A stretch of 64,000 nucleotides of DNA from Pseudomonadota bacterium. GTDB taxonomy: Bacteria > Pseudomonadota > Alphaproteobacteria > Rhizobiales > Xanthobacteraceae. A model generated the notes under the pieces. The model was given only the letters and a program-made list of their open reading frames with translations. It did not search any database and was not told the DNA's origin. The translations under genes were made by a program, and so were the position numbers. Positions 16,658 through 24,841 of this stretch are shown here, piece by piece; position 1 is the stretch's first letter, and every line of letters begins with the position of its first letter. The stretch spans positions 62,001 through 126,000 of the forward strand of contig JAFEFL010000027.1 of NCBI GenBank assembly GCA_018240595.1. The letters are read 5' to 3'.

Positions 16658-17328
16658 CATCGAGACCGACAGGCAAAGACGAAGAAACCGACATCGAGTT
16701 TCTTTTGCCGTGGCACGCGGCCGGCACGCTCGGCCCGCGCGAGGCGCGCCGCGTCGAGGAGGCGCTGAAGAGCGATCCGGAGATCGCGCGGCGCTACGCG
16801 CTGGTGCGCGAGGAGCTCGGCGAGACCATCGGCCTCAATGAAAGCCTCGGCGCGCCGTCGGGGCGCATCATGAGCGACCTGTTCGCGAAGATCGACGCCG
16901 AGCCGCAGCGCCACGCCGCCGCCGCGCCCGGCCTTGCCGCACGTATCGCCGAATTCTTCGCCGGCCTGACGCCGCGCACGCTCGCTTATGCCAGCGGCGC
17001 CGCCGTGATCGCCATCCTGCTGCAGGCCGGCATCATCGGCGGCATCATGCTCAAGCAGCCCGGCGGTACATATGAAACCGCCTCGGCGCCGGGCGCGCCA
17101 AGCGCCAGCGGCAGCTTCGCCCTCATCCGCTTCGCGCCGCAGGCCAGCCAGGACGACGTCACGAAGTTCCTGGCGGCGAACAAGCTGAGCATCGTCGCCG
17201 GCCCGATGAATGGCGGCCTCTATCGCGTGAAGATCGCGACCGAAAAACTGCCGCAGGCCGACGCCGCCGCACGCATCCAGCAACTGCAGGGCGACAAGAT
17301 CATCGGCTTCATCGCCGCGTCGCCATAA
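16654..17328 (+). CDS. Membrane anti-sigma factor with propeptide-like exported domain
   Basis: A 224-residue protein. Residues 14-60 (EFLLPWHAAGTLGPREARR onward) match the N-terminal anti-sigma domain, without the Cys/His zinc motif found in ZAS proteins. A single transmembrane segment spans about 111-134 (AYASGAAVIAILLQAGIIGG). After a Pro/Ala/Ser linker, residues 155-223 form a compact alpha/beta domain (FALIRFAPQASQDDV ... GGLYRVKIA ... KIIGFIAAS). By eye that order of strands and helices, and several positions, parallels the propeptide of the subtilisin encoded next. It probably holds the ECF factor at the membrane; the role of the outer domain is inference. Confidence 0.85.
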   Translation: MTSRPTGKDEETDIEFLLPWHAAGTLGPREARRVEEALKSDPEIARRYALVREELGETIGLNESLGAPSGRIMSDLFAKIDAEPQRHAAAAPGLAARIAEFFAGLTPRTLAYASGAAVIAILLQAGIIGGIMLKQPGGTYETASAPGAPSASGSFALIRFAPQASQDDVTKFLAANKLSIVAGPMNGGLYRVKIATEKLPQADAAARIQQLQGDKIIGFIAASP

Positions 17329-17339
17329 GGAGGACCGTC

Positions 17340-18833
17340 ATGCTCAAACGGATCGTCCCGTCGTGCCTTGTCGTGCTGGCCGTACTCGCGGCCGCGCCGC
17401 TGCTGTCCGATGCCGCACAGGCGCAGAAGATGAATGCGCGCAGCGTCGCGCCAACGCCGCCGTCGGTCGGCGGCGGCATGCCCGGCAGCCGCGGCGGTGG
17501 TGGTGGTGGCGGCTACCGAGGTCCCGGCTGGGGCGCGGTCATCCCCGGCATCATCATGACGGTGCCGCAGCTCATGCAGCCGCGCGGCGATGTCGTTTAC
17601 GAGGACGATTACGGCGACGACCCCCCGCGGCGCCGGCCGCCGCAGCGCGCCGCGCGCGCCGGCCGTCCGAGCGGTGTGCCGCCGGCGAGCGAACGCCGTT
17701 ATGTGCCCGACGAGGTCGTCATCGAATTGCGCAACAACATCGCACCGGCGCAGGTCGATGCGTTGCAGCGCCGTCATCGCTTGGCGCGGCTGGAATCGCA
17801 GCCGCATCAGCTGACCGGCACCACGCTCTACCGCTGGCGCATTCCCGACCGCCGCTCGGTGCCGCAGGTGGTACGCGAACTGGAGCGCGACAATGTCGTG
17901 GCATCGGTGCAGCCGAACTATGTCTATACGTTGCAGGACGACGCGGCGAAGCCGGCCGGCGATCCGGCGCAATACGAAGTCGCCAAGCTGCGGCTGACGC
18001 AGGCGCACCAGATCGTCGACGGCGCCGACATCGTGGTGGCGGTGATCGACTCCGGCGTCGATGCCGCGCATCCCGAACTGACCGACAGCGTCGTCGAAAG
18101 CTTCAATGCCGCATCGACGCCGATGGCGCCGCACGCTCACGGCACCTCGATCGCCGCGCTGATCGCCGGCCACGGCAAGCTGATCGGCGCTGCGCCGAAA
18201 GCGCGCCTGCTCGCCATTCGCGCCTTCGATCCGAACGGCGGCAGCGCCGACGGCACGACCTTCGCCATCCTCAAGGGTCTCGACTGGGCGGCCGCGCAGA
18301 AGGCGCGCATCATCAACATGAGCTTTGCCGGGCCGAACGATCCGGCGATGCAGCGCAGCCTCGCCGCCGCGCACAAGCGCGGCATCGTCCTGATCGCCGC
18401 CGCCGGCAATGCCGGGCCGAAATCGCCGCCGCTCTATCCCGCCGCCGATCCGAACGTCATCGCGGTGTCGGCGACCGGCGCCGACGACAAAGTGTTCGCG
18501 CTGTCGAACCGCGGCCCGCATATCGCCATCGCCGCGCCGGGCGACCAGCTCCTCGTCGCGGTACCGGGCGGCTACGAGGTCTCGTCGGGCACCTCTTACT
18601 CGGCTGCCGAAATCAGCGGCGTCATGGCGCTGATGCTCGAGCGCGATCCGAAGCTGACGCCGGCGCAAGCGCTGCGGCGGCTGCAGGCAACCGCGCGCGA
18701 TCTCGGGCCGAAAGGCCGCGACAGCGAGTTTGGCGCCGGGCTGGCGGATGCCTTTGCCGCCGTCGGCGCCCCGGCCGGCGCGGCGGCCGACGGTACGGTC
18801 CCGGCCACACCGGTCAAGGCCGGCATGCGCTGA
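17340..18833 (+). CDS. Subtilisin-like (S8) serine protease with propeptide
   Basis: A 497-residue exported protease. Residues 1-28 are a signal peptide; 40-110 are Gly-, Pro- and Arg-rich low complexity with a hydrophobic patch (GWGAVIPGIIMTV); 123-198 look like an I9-type propeptide ending in QPNYVYTLQ; the catalytic domain follows. The triad is D237 (VAVIDSGVD), H267 (HAHGTSIAALIAG) and S419 (SSGTSYSAAEISG); the oxyanion Asn is in AAAGNAGP. It starts 11 bp after the anti-sigma stop, with AAGGAGG just upstream of the ATG. Shared operon suggests it is the target, trigger or processor of the sigma/anti-sigma pair. Confidence 0.94.
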   Translation: MLKRIVPSCLVVLAVLAAAPLLSDAAQAQKMNARSVAPTPPSVGGGMPGSRGGGGGGGYRGPGWGAVIPGIIMTVPQLMQPRGDVVYEDDYGDDPPRRRPPQRAARAGRPSGVPPASERRYVPDEVVIELRNNIAPAQVDALQRRHRLARLESQPHQLTGTTLYRWRIPDRRSVPQVVRELERDNVVASVQPNYVYTLQDDAAKPAGDPAQYEVAKLRLTQAHQIVDGADIVVAVIDSGVDAAHPELTDSVVESFNAASTPMAPHAHGTSIAALIAGHGKLIGAAPKARLLAIRAFDPNGGSADGTTFAILKGLDWAAAQKARIINMSFAGPNDPAMQRSLAAAHKRGIVLIAAAGNAGPKSPPLYPAADPNVIAVSATGADDKVFALSNRGPHIAIAAPGDQLLVAVPGGYEVSSGTSYSAAEISGVMALMLERDPKLTPAQALRRLQATARDLGPKGRDSEFGAGLADAFAAVGAPAGAAADGTVPATPVKAGMR

Positions 18834-18910
18834 GTCGCGTTCGGGGACTTGCCCTCCGCCGCGACAGGCCCCAAGTGTCGCGGCGGATGCCTTGACCCGA
18901 CGGAGCCGCC

Positions 18911-19870
18911 TTGACCACCGACCAGCCGATGATGCCCTTGCGCGTCGCGCGCAACGACCGGATCGCCGACGGCATCAATCTTTTCGAATTCCGCGCGCCC
19001 GACGGCGCGGCGCTGCCGGAATTCTCCGCCGGCGCGCATATCGCCATCCGTGTGCCGAGCGGCGCCATCCGTAAGTATTCGCTATGCAACGACCCGGCCG
19101 AGCGCGATCGATACCAGATCGCGGTGAAGCGCGAAGTCGGCGGCCGCGGCGGCTCGATCGACCTCATCGACAACGTCAAGGCCGGCGACACCGTGATGGT
19201 GTCGGCGCCGGTCAACGACTTCGGCCTGCCGCCGCGCGCCACCGACTTCCTGTTCATCGCCGGCGGCATCGGCATCACGCCGATGCTGGCGATGATCCGC
19301 CAGGTGAAGGCGGCCGGCAAGCGCTTCCGCCTCTATTACTGCTCGCGCTCGCCGGAGACGACGGCGTTCAAGGAGGAATTGAGCGCACCGGGCATCAAGG
19401 AGTTCGTCACCATCCATTACGACAACGGCGATCCGTCCTGCTCGCTCGACCTCAAGCCGATCCTCAAGGAACGGCAGAACCGCGAGCATCTCTACTGCTG
19501 CGGGCCGCGGCCGCTGATGGAAGCCGTGCGCGCCATGACCGATCACTGGTCGCCGACCGCGGTGCATTTCGAGGCCTTCAGCGACGCCGACACGCACAAG
19601 GCCGGCGACAAGCCGTTCCGCGTGCATCTGGCGAAGACCGGCACGACGCTCGAGGTGCCGGCCGACAAGACCATTCTCGAAGTGCTGCGCGCCGCCGGGC
19701 TCGAGGTGCCGAGTTCGTGCGAGACCGGCACCTGCGGCACCTGCCGCACGCATTACTCGGGCGGCGAAGCCGACCACCGCGACCTGGTGCTGGCCGAGCA
19801 CGAGAAGGCCGACACCATCATGATCTGCGTGTCGCGCGCCAAGGGCGACGAGCTTACGCTGGAGAGGTAG
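18911..19870 (+). CDS. PDR/VanB-type oxidoreductase (flavin, NAD and 2Fe-2S domains)
   Basis: A 319-residue reductase like phthalate dioxygenase reductase and VanB. Flavin domain about 10-105 (KYSLCND in place of the RxYS flavin motif), NAD domain about 110-215 (FIAGGIGITPMLAMIRQ and YCCGPRPLMEAV), and a C-terminal plant-type 2Fe-2S domain with ligands C270, C275, C278 and C306. Such proteins pass electrons from NAD(P)H to an aromatic-ring or demethylating oxygenase. No oxygenase lies beside it; the neighbour is a convergent cytochrome c gene. The frame starts at a TTG (18911); a later ATG at residue 7 is possible. Confidence 0.92.
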   Translation: MTTDQPMMPLRVARNDRIADGINLFEFRAPDGAALPEFSAGAHIAIRVPSGAIRKYSLCNDPAERDRYQIAVKREVGGRGGSIDLIDNVKAGDTVMVSAPVNDFGLPPRATDFLFIAGGIGITPMLAMIRQVKAAGKRFRLYYCSRSPETTAFKEELSAPGIKEFVTIHYDNGDPSCSLDLKPILKERQNREHLYCCGPRPLMEAVRAMTDHWSPTAVHFEAFSDADTHKAGDKPFRVHLAKTGTTLEVPADKTILEVLRAAGLEVPSSCETGTCGTCRTHYSGGEADHRDLVLAEHEKADTIMICVSRAKGDELTLER

Positions 19871-19871
19871 T

Positions 19872-20198
19872 CTACTCCTGGATGGTCCGCAGATACGCCA
19901 CCACCGCGTCGGCGTCGTCTTCGCCGAAGCGGAATTCCGGCATGTCGGGATGTGACGACGCGATGCCGCGCGTCAGGTAGCGGGCGAACTTATCGAGGTC
20001 GTAGCTCTGCCCGATGATGCGGAACGGCGGCGCGGCCTTCAGCGGGCTGACATCGATCTTGCCGATGGCATGACAGCGCGCACAGTTCCCTTGCAGCAGC
20101 GCGCGGCCGCGTTCGGCCGGATCCTGGGCGCGGGTGTCCATCGCCGGGAAGGAACCCAGCAGCACGAGGCCTACGATGATGCTTCGTCCGGTGTTCAT
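19872..20198 (-). CDS. Small class I cytochrome c
   Basis: A 108-residue exported c-type cytochrome. After a signal peptide (MNTGRSIIVGLVLLGSFPA) comes the heme site NCARCHAIG (CXXCH) and, near the C-terminus, the distal ligand segment SSHPDMPEF with the axial methionine. One heme, monoheme class I size. The start at 20198 gives a normal signal peptide; an upstream in-frame start at 20216 exists. It converges on the VanB-type reductase gene with one base between stops, and lies downstream of hutX behind a hairpin. Confidence 0.88.
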   Translation of the reverse strand: MNTGRSIIVGLVLLGSFPAMDTRAQDPAERGRALLQGNCARCHAIGKIDVSPLKAAPPFRIIGQSYDLDKFARYLTRGIASSHPDMPEFRFGEDDADAVVAYLRTIQE

Positions 20199-20221
20199 CG
20201 GACGATCATCTAGCATGAATC

Positions 20222-20258
20222 GTGCCGCCCGCTTTGACCTTTGTCAGGCGGGCGGCAC
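20222..20258 (-). terminator. Hairpin after hutX (terminator-like, no T-run)
   Basis: Perfect 11-bp arms GTGCCGCCCGC (20222-20232) and GCGGGCGGCAC (20248-20258), with an inner TGAC/GTCA pairing in the 15-base loop. It lies between the hutX stop at 20276 and the cytochrome c start, so it probably ends the hmuR-hutX transcript. The absence of a T-run lowers confidence. Confidence 0.5.
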
Positions 20259-20275
20259 CAGGGCTCGCGAATCCT

Positions 20276-20797
20276 TCAGCACAGACGATCGGCGAGCCTG
20301 CGAAACGCCGCAAGCTGGTCCGGTAGCAGGTCGCGCTTGTCGTCGCGGCCGACGAAGATCTTGAACATGATGCCGCCGTCGCGGTTGAACAGCAGGATCG
20401 ACGCCGACAGCCGGCCGAAGAACGGCCGTTCCATGAAGCAGATGCCGGCGCAGCGCTCGGCGCGCAAATGGCCGTGCAGGCCCTTGGCGCCGGACAGGTT
20501 GTAGTAGTTGCGCGCTTCGGAACCCGGCGGAATCGGGCCGCCGAACTCGAAGATGCCATCGTCGGTGTGGACGATGAAGGTAACGTCGCCCCAGGCAGCG
20601 ACCTCGCCCATCACGGCGACGAAGGCCTCCGTGGTGGCGAAGTTGCCCTTGACGAAGCGGATCATCGACGCCGGCATGGCCTCGATGACCGCGCGGCAGG
20701 TGACGCCGTTGTCCGCGGCGAAACTCTCAATGACGACGCCCGGCTCGGCCTCGAGTCTGGCTTTGAGATCGGGCGCCGCCATCATTGTATTGGACAT
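20276..20797 (-). CDS. hutX: Cytosolic heme utilisation carrier HutX
   Basis: A 173-residue HutX/HuvX family protein. Recognisable blocks are EAMPASMIRFVKG, WGDVTFIVHTDDGIFEFGGPIP, GLHGHLRAERCAGICFMERPF and the end FKIFVGRDDKRDLL. HutX proteins bind imported heme in the cytoplasm and hand it to a heme-degrading enzyme. It is 6 bp downstream of the monooxygenase-fold gene and part of the hmuR-side transcript. The ATG at 20797 begins MSNTMMAAPDLKARL; the Met at residue 5 or 6 is an alternative. Confidence 0.92.
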   Translation of the reverse strand: MSNTMMAAPDLKARLEAEPGVVIESFAADNGVTCRAVIEAMPASMIRFVKGNFATTEAFVAVMGEVAAWGDVTFIVHTDDGIFEFGGPIPPGSEARNYYNLSGAKGLHGHLRAERCAGICFMERPFFGRLSASILLFNRDGGIMFKIFVGRDDKRDLLPDQLAAFRRLADRLC

Positions 20798-20803
20798 GGT
20801 GAT

Positions 20804-21151
20804 TCAGGCCGCCGCGATCTTCTTGTTGGTCTGCGTCAGCTTGACCTCGAAGCCTTCGAACTGCGGATGGCCGATATAGAGCGGCGCATTGCTCGAAGTG
20901 TTGCTGGCGCGGGCATGCGACGCACGGAACTCATCCGATTTGGTCCAGGCCTCGAAATTCGCCTTCGACTGCCACACCGTGTGCGAGGAATAAAGCGTAT
21001 GGTCTTCCGCTTCCGGGCCCTTGAGCAGATGGAATTCGACGAAGCCCGGCATGCGGTCGAGATAGGATTCACGGCTCGACCAGACATTCTCGAAAGCTTC
21101 CTCGGACCCCTTCTTCACCTTGAAGCGGTTCATGGCGATGAATTGTGACAT
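20804..21151 (-). CDS. Antibiotic biosynthesis monooxygenase-fold protein, possible heme-degrading enzyme
   Basis: A 115-residue ABM/IsdG-fold protein: MSQFIAMNRFKVKKGSEEAF, then FVEFHLLKGPE, YSSHTVWQSKANFEAW and SHARAS. Members of this fold in Bradyrhizobium heme loci (HmuQ, HmuD) break down heme and release iron. Placement between hmuR and hutX supports the same job here, while the small size and lack of biochemical markers keep it an inference. The gap to hmuR is 75 bp and to hutX 6 bp. Confidence 0.8.
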   Translation of the reverse strand: MSQFIAMNRFKVKKGSEEAFENVWSSRESYLDRMPGFVEFHLLKGPEAEDHTLYSSHTVWQSKANFEAWTKSDEFRASHARASNTSSNAPLYIGHPQFEGFEVKLTQTNKKIAAA

Positions 21152-21226
21152 GGCGTTACCCTTGTGGCTGGCGCTTGCTGGCGCGGGTTGGTGTTGCAGT
21201 CATTTCATTCCGGCGCGTCATCGTCA

Positions 21227-23431
21227 TCACACGCCCCCGAAGTGAACCTTGAGTGCGGCCTTGTAGGTGATGCCGGGGCCGGCGCTGGTCCACAGGATGT
21301 CGTTCTGCGTGGTGCCATCGGTCGAGGAGCCGGGAACGGCGTAAGGCCGGTAATATTCGTTGAAGACGTTGTCGATGCCGAGATTGACGGTGACGTCCTT
21401 TGTCGGCTGATAAGTCGCGTAGAGATTGACGAGGTTGTACGACGTCGACGGGATGTAGCCGGCCGGGACGTCGTTGTTGGCGGCCACCGCCGACCATTGC
21501 GCCGACAAGGTCAGCTTGCGATCCAGGAGACGCACGCCGCCGCTGGTGGTCAGGCGCGCCGGCTGGATGCTGGCGAGACCGACGCCGGTTTGCGTGTTCT
21601 CGCCCTTCTGCAGCGTGCCGTTGACGCCCATGAACCAGCCGCCGGCGTCGTAGCTCGCTTCCATTTCGAGACCGCGGATGCGCGCGCTCGGAATGTTCTG
21701 GTACTGGTAGTATTGCGAGAACGAGCCGAACGGCGGCACCGGCGTCGGATTGGAAGCGACCAATTCGATATAGTCGTCGACGTCGTTCTGGAAGGCGTTG
21801 AGCTTGGCGCGGAAGGCGTCGCCCTTGTCGAAGACGCTGTCGAACTTGAAGTTGACGCCGACTTCCTTGTTCTTGCCGACCTCGGGACGCAGGTTCGGAT
21901 TCGGCAGGAAGCAGAACAGGCCGGTCGTGCCGTCCGGACAGACGAAGAATGCCGGGCCGCCGCCGGTCGCATGCGCGCCGGCGATCAAGGTTTCGGTCAC
22001 CGACGGCGCGCGGTAGCCCTCGGCATAGCTGACGTAAGGTTGGATGCCGCGCACCGGGGTGACGCCGACGGTGATCTTCGGCGAGAGACGGTCGCCGCTC
22101 GTGGTCACGCTGGGCGATTCGAGGCGGTAGTTGTCGTAGCGCGCCGCGCTGATCACCTCCAGCCAGGTCGAGTAGTTCGCCTTCCATTGCAGGAAGCCGC
22201 CGGACACCGTGCGCTTGCCGGCCGGCGTGGTGATGTTGGAATTGCCGCGCGAGTCCGCGGAATCGACATCATCCTGGAAGCCGTCGACGCCGAAGGTAAA
22301 GGCGTTCTCCCAGCCGCCGATGGCGACGCGCGAGGTGTTGTTGAAGTCGAAGCCCACCGTGTCGATCTGGTAACTGCGCGGATCGCCGACGCAGCCGGAA
22401 ATGTTGTTGCCGGTGTTGCCGGCGCCGCAATAGGCCGCGCCCGACGTGCTGTAGTGATACGACTTCCACTGATCGGTCGCGGTGCGCGTCGCGTAGAGAC
22501 CGAGATCGAAGTCGAACAGGCGATCCTCGGGCTTGCTGTACTTCCAGCGCAAGGTGCCCTGATAGTTCTGCGTCCTCGTATCGTAGACCGACGAGCCCTG
22601 ATTGAGCGCGCGTTGTGCGGCGGTCGTTGTCGGGCCGCGATTGAGCTGGCCGGTTTCGTACAGATCGTTCTGGAACAGGCCGCCAAGCTTGACCTCGTGA
22701 CCATCGGCCGGGCGCGCAGTCAGTTTCAGCAGGCCACTCGACACGTTGGCCCCGGTGTTGCCGATTTCGGTGCCCTGCCCGTCCTTGTAGTTCTGCGCCG
22801 AGCGATAGATGGCGCCGCCGAAGATATCGAGGTTCGGATTGGCGCGCACGCCGCCGAACGCCGACGTATAGCCCTGCAACTGGTTGGAGCCGATACCGCC
22901 GCCGACGTCCATGCCCCACTTCTCGCCGGGGCGCAGCACGTCGTTGATGTCCTTGGTCTGGAACGCGGCGACGCCGCCGATCGCGCCGGAGCCGTAGATG
23001 TTGGCGGTCGGCCCGCGCACGACATCGACGCTGCCGATCAGTTCCGGATCGAGGAAGAACGAGCCCTGCGCGCCGTGGCCGGAACGCTGGTAGTTCTGCC
23101 GCGCGCCGTCGACGATGGTGGCGACGCGGCCGAAGTCCTGCAGGCCGCGGATGTTGATCGTGGTCGCCGGATCGTCGCCGCGATCCTGGGTCCATACGCC
23201 GGGCACGAGATAGAACAGGTCGGACACGCGCTTCGGCTGCACCGCGTCGATCTTGTCCTTGCCGATCACGGCGACCGGCGCCAGCGCGTCGCTGGCCTTT
23301 TCCGGCGTCTTGCTGGCGAGCACCGTGACCGGATCGAGCACCAGCGCTTCCTGGGCCCGCGACGCCGACATCAGCGCCACCGACGAAACTGAAACAAGGA
23401 GCGCAATCGCGCTCCGGCGACCAACAGTCAT
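21227..23431 (-). CDS. hmuR: TonB-dependent heme/hemoglobin receptor
   Basis: A 734-residue outer-membrane receptor. Signal peptide MTVGRRSAIALLVSVSSVAL ending near SRAQ, a TonB-box-like DPVTVLASK, the plug domain (VIGKDKIDAVQPKRVSDLF ... INIRGLQDFGRV ... VDVVRGPTANIYGSGAIGG), and a 22-strand barrel closing with aromatic LKVHFGGV. The heme-receptor boxes are present as YRAPS (FRAP type) and FLPNPNLRPE (NPNL type), with a histidine in AGAHATGG and a Cys pair between them. The ATG at 23429-23431 is chosen as start; a longer TTG frame adds four residues. It is divergent from hemP-hmuTUV. Confidence 0.94.
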   Translation of the reverse strand: MTVGRRSAIALLVSVSSVALMSASRAQEALVLDPVTVLASKTPEKASDALAPVAVIGKDKIDAVQPKRVSDLFYLVPGVWTQDRGDDPATTINIRGLQDFGRVATIVDGARQNYQRSGHGAQGSFFLDPELIGSVDVVRGPTANIYGSGAIGGVAAFQTKDINDVLRPGEKWGMDVGGGIGSNQLQGYTSAFGGVRANPNLDIFGGAIYRSAQNYKDGQGTEIGNTGANVSSGLLKLTARPADGHEVKLGGLFQNDLYETGQLNRGPTTTAAQRALNQGSSVYDTRTQNYQGTLRWKYSKPEDRLFDFDLGLYATRTATDQWKSYHYSTSGAAYCGAGNTGNNISGCVGDPRSYQIDTVGFDFNNTSRVAIGGWENAFTFGVDGFQDDVDSADSRGNSNITTPAGKRTVSGGFLQWKANYSTWLEVISAARYDNYRLESPSVTTSGDRLSPKITVGVTPVRGIQPYVSYAEGYRAPSVTETLIAGAHATGGGPAFFVCPDGTTGLFCFLPNPNLRPEVGKNKEVGVNFKFDSVFDKGDAFRAKLNAFQNDVDDYIELVASNPTPVPPFGSFSQYYQYQNIPSARIRGLEMEASYDAGGWFMGVNGTLQKGENTQTGVGLASIQPARLTTSGGVRLLDRKLTLSAQWSAVAANNDVPAGYIPSTSYNLVNLYATYQPTKDVTVNLGIDNVFNEYYRPYAVPGSSTDGTTQNDILWTSAGPGITYKAALKVHFGGV

Positions 23432-23611
23432 GACAACCCCCAACCCGGCAACCGGTGATTTCTGGTTCTGCGGCGGGCTGGCAGGCGGTTCGCGCGTGCG
23501 ATCCGCCGGGGCTGGCTGGCTTTCTGCCGTTACTTCGGCATCGAATGTTTGCCTTTGTAATCACCATGTATTACCTAGGTCAAGGCTCGAATACCGAAGT
23601 TATAATTACTC

Positions 23612-23644
23612 TAAACTACGAAGATCGATAGTATTCGTAGTTTA
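23612..23644. promoter_or_regulatory. Perfect 11-bp dyad between hmuR and hemP
   Basis: TAAACTACGAA (23612-23622) and TTCGTAGTTTA (23634-23644) are exact reverse complements separated by 11 bases. It lies at the centre of the divergent 265-bp region, the most AT-rich stretch in this part. Upstream, AGTTATAATTACTCTAAACT partly resembles the iron control element bound by Irr in rhizobia, but the match is imperfect. A smaller GCCC/GGGC pair at 23671-23686 lies nearer hemP. A role as binding site for an iron regulator (Irr, RirA or HmuP) is inferred from position. Confidence 0.55.
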
Positions 23645-23708
23645 TAACGGATCAAAATAGGAAGTATATTGCCCGTTTAATTGGGCGAATACTGACAGCG
23701 TCACGACG

Positions 23709-23915
23709 ATGAATGAAGGCGACATGAAGGACGACGGAAGAAATAGAGCGGCGACGCCAAGTCTTGGCGGCGAGGCGCGCCAGCTTTCACTTGCCGACAA
23801 ACGCCTCGATAGCCGCGAGCTGTTCCGCGACACGCGCGAAATCATCATCACGCATGGTGACGAGACTTATCGGCTGCGTCTTACCGCGCAGAACAAACTG
23901 ATCCTGACGAAGTGA
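23709..23915 (+). CDS. hemP: Hemin uptake protein HemP/HmuP
   Basis: A short protein, 68 residues from the ATG at 23709 or 63 from the ATG at 23724. The HemP domain is at the C-terminus: LDSRELFRDTREIIITHGDE followed by YRLRLTAQNKLILTK. In Bradyrhizobium and Burkholderia, HmuP/HemP is needed for transcription of the divergent heme receptor gene, which matches the layout here. The stop at 23913-23915 is followed 8 bp later by hmuT. Confidence 0.93.
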   Translation: MNEGDMKDDGRNRAATPSLGGEARQLSLADKRLDSRELFRDTREIIITHGDETYRLRLTAQNKLILTK

Positions 23916-23923
23916 GACCGACG

Positions 23924-24841
23924 ATGAACCGTATCTTCTTCGCAACACGGCGCGGCATTTTGACCCTGACGGCCTTGTTGATCGTCTCGCTGCCGGCGCG
24001 CGCGTCGGACACGAGCCGCATCGTCTCGATCGGCGGCGCCGTCACCGAAATCCTCTACGCGCTCGGCCACGACAAGGAGATCGTCGGCGTCGACTCGACG
24101 AGCCTCTATCCGCCGCAGGCGATGAAGGAGAAGGCCAATGTCGGCTACATGCGCCAGCTCTCGGCCGAAGGCGTGCTCGGTCTCAACCCGAGCCTCGTCA
24201 TCGCCATTGCCGGCGCCGGGCCGAAGGAGACGATGAACGTGCTCGAGGCGGCCAAGGTGCCGCTCGTCGTCGTACCCGACTCGTTTACCGAGCAAGGCAT
24301 CGCCGAGAAGATCAATGTCATCGCCAAGGTGACCGGCGCGACCGAGCAGGCGAAGTGCCTGACCGCGCACGTGCATGACGATCTCGCCGCGCTGGCCAGG
24401 ATTCGCGCCGGCATCGGCGAGAAAAAGCGCGTGCTGTTCGTGCTGTCCTTCGTCAATGGCCGCGCCATGGCCGCCGGCACCCACACCGCGGCCGACGGCA
24501 TCATCAAACTCGCCGGCGCGGTCAACGTCATCGGCGACTATGAAGGCTACAAGCAACTGACCGACGAGGCGGTGATCGCGGCCCGGCCCGACGTCATTCT
24601 CAGCATCCAGCGCGGCGGGCCGGGCGTGCTCGATGCCGCCACCGTGTTCGCGCAGCCCGCCTTCGCGGCGACGCCCGCCGCGGCGAAGAAGTCCTTCGTG
24701 GCGATGGAAGGGCTCTATCTGCTCGGCTTCGGGCCGCGCACCGCCAGCGCGGCGCGCGACCTGGCGGCAACGCTCTATCCCGATCTCAAGGCGGCGACGC
24801 TGCCGTCGGAACGCGCCGGCAACGCCGCATGTCCGGAATGA
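23924..24841 (+). CDS. hmuT: Heme ABC transporter periplasmic binding protein
   Basis: A 305-residue cluster-A-II type binding protein (BtuF/HmuT fold). Signal peptide MNRIFFATRRGILTLTALLI with cleavage near ARASD; then RIVSIGGAVTEILYALG, the standard opening of these proteins, VGYMRQLSAEGVLGLNPSLV and a C-terminal GFGPRTASAARDLA. It would carry heme from HmuR to the HmuUV permease. A GTG at 23912 is in frame but overlaps hemP; the ATG at 23924 is preferred. Its end overlaps hmuU. Confidence 0.94.
   Translation: MNRIFFATRRGILTLTALLIVSLPARASDTSRIVSIGGAVTEILYALGHDKEIVGVDSTSLYPPQAMKEKANVGYMRQLSAEGVLGLNPSLVIAIAGAGPKETMNVLEAAKVPLVVVPDSFTEQGIAEKINVIAKVTGATEQAKCLTAHVHDDLAALARIRAGIGEKKRVLFVLSFVNGRAMAAGTHTAADGIIKLAGAVNVIGDYEGYKQLTDEAVIAARPDVILSIQRGGPGVLDAATVFAQPAFAATPAAAKKSFVAMEGLYLLGFGPRTASAARDLAATLYPDLKAATLPSERAGNAACPE

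Noticed and set aside
21164..23392. 742-codon plus-strand frame opposite hmuR
   Set aside because: Low-complexity Ala/Arg/Glu content and no motifs; hmuR on the other strand has signal peptide, plug and barrel features.
23590..23625. Irr-type iron control element near hmuR
   Set aside because: AGTT...AACT symmetry is partial and mismatched in the middle; the perfect dyad at 23612-23644 is the better-supported element.
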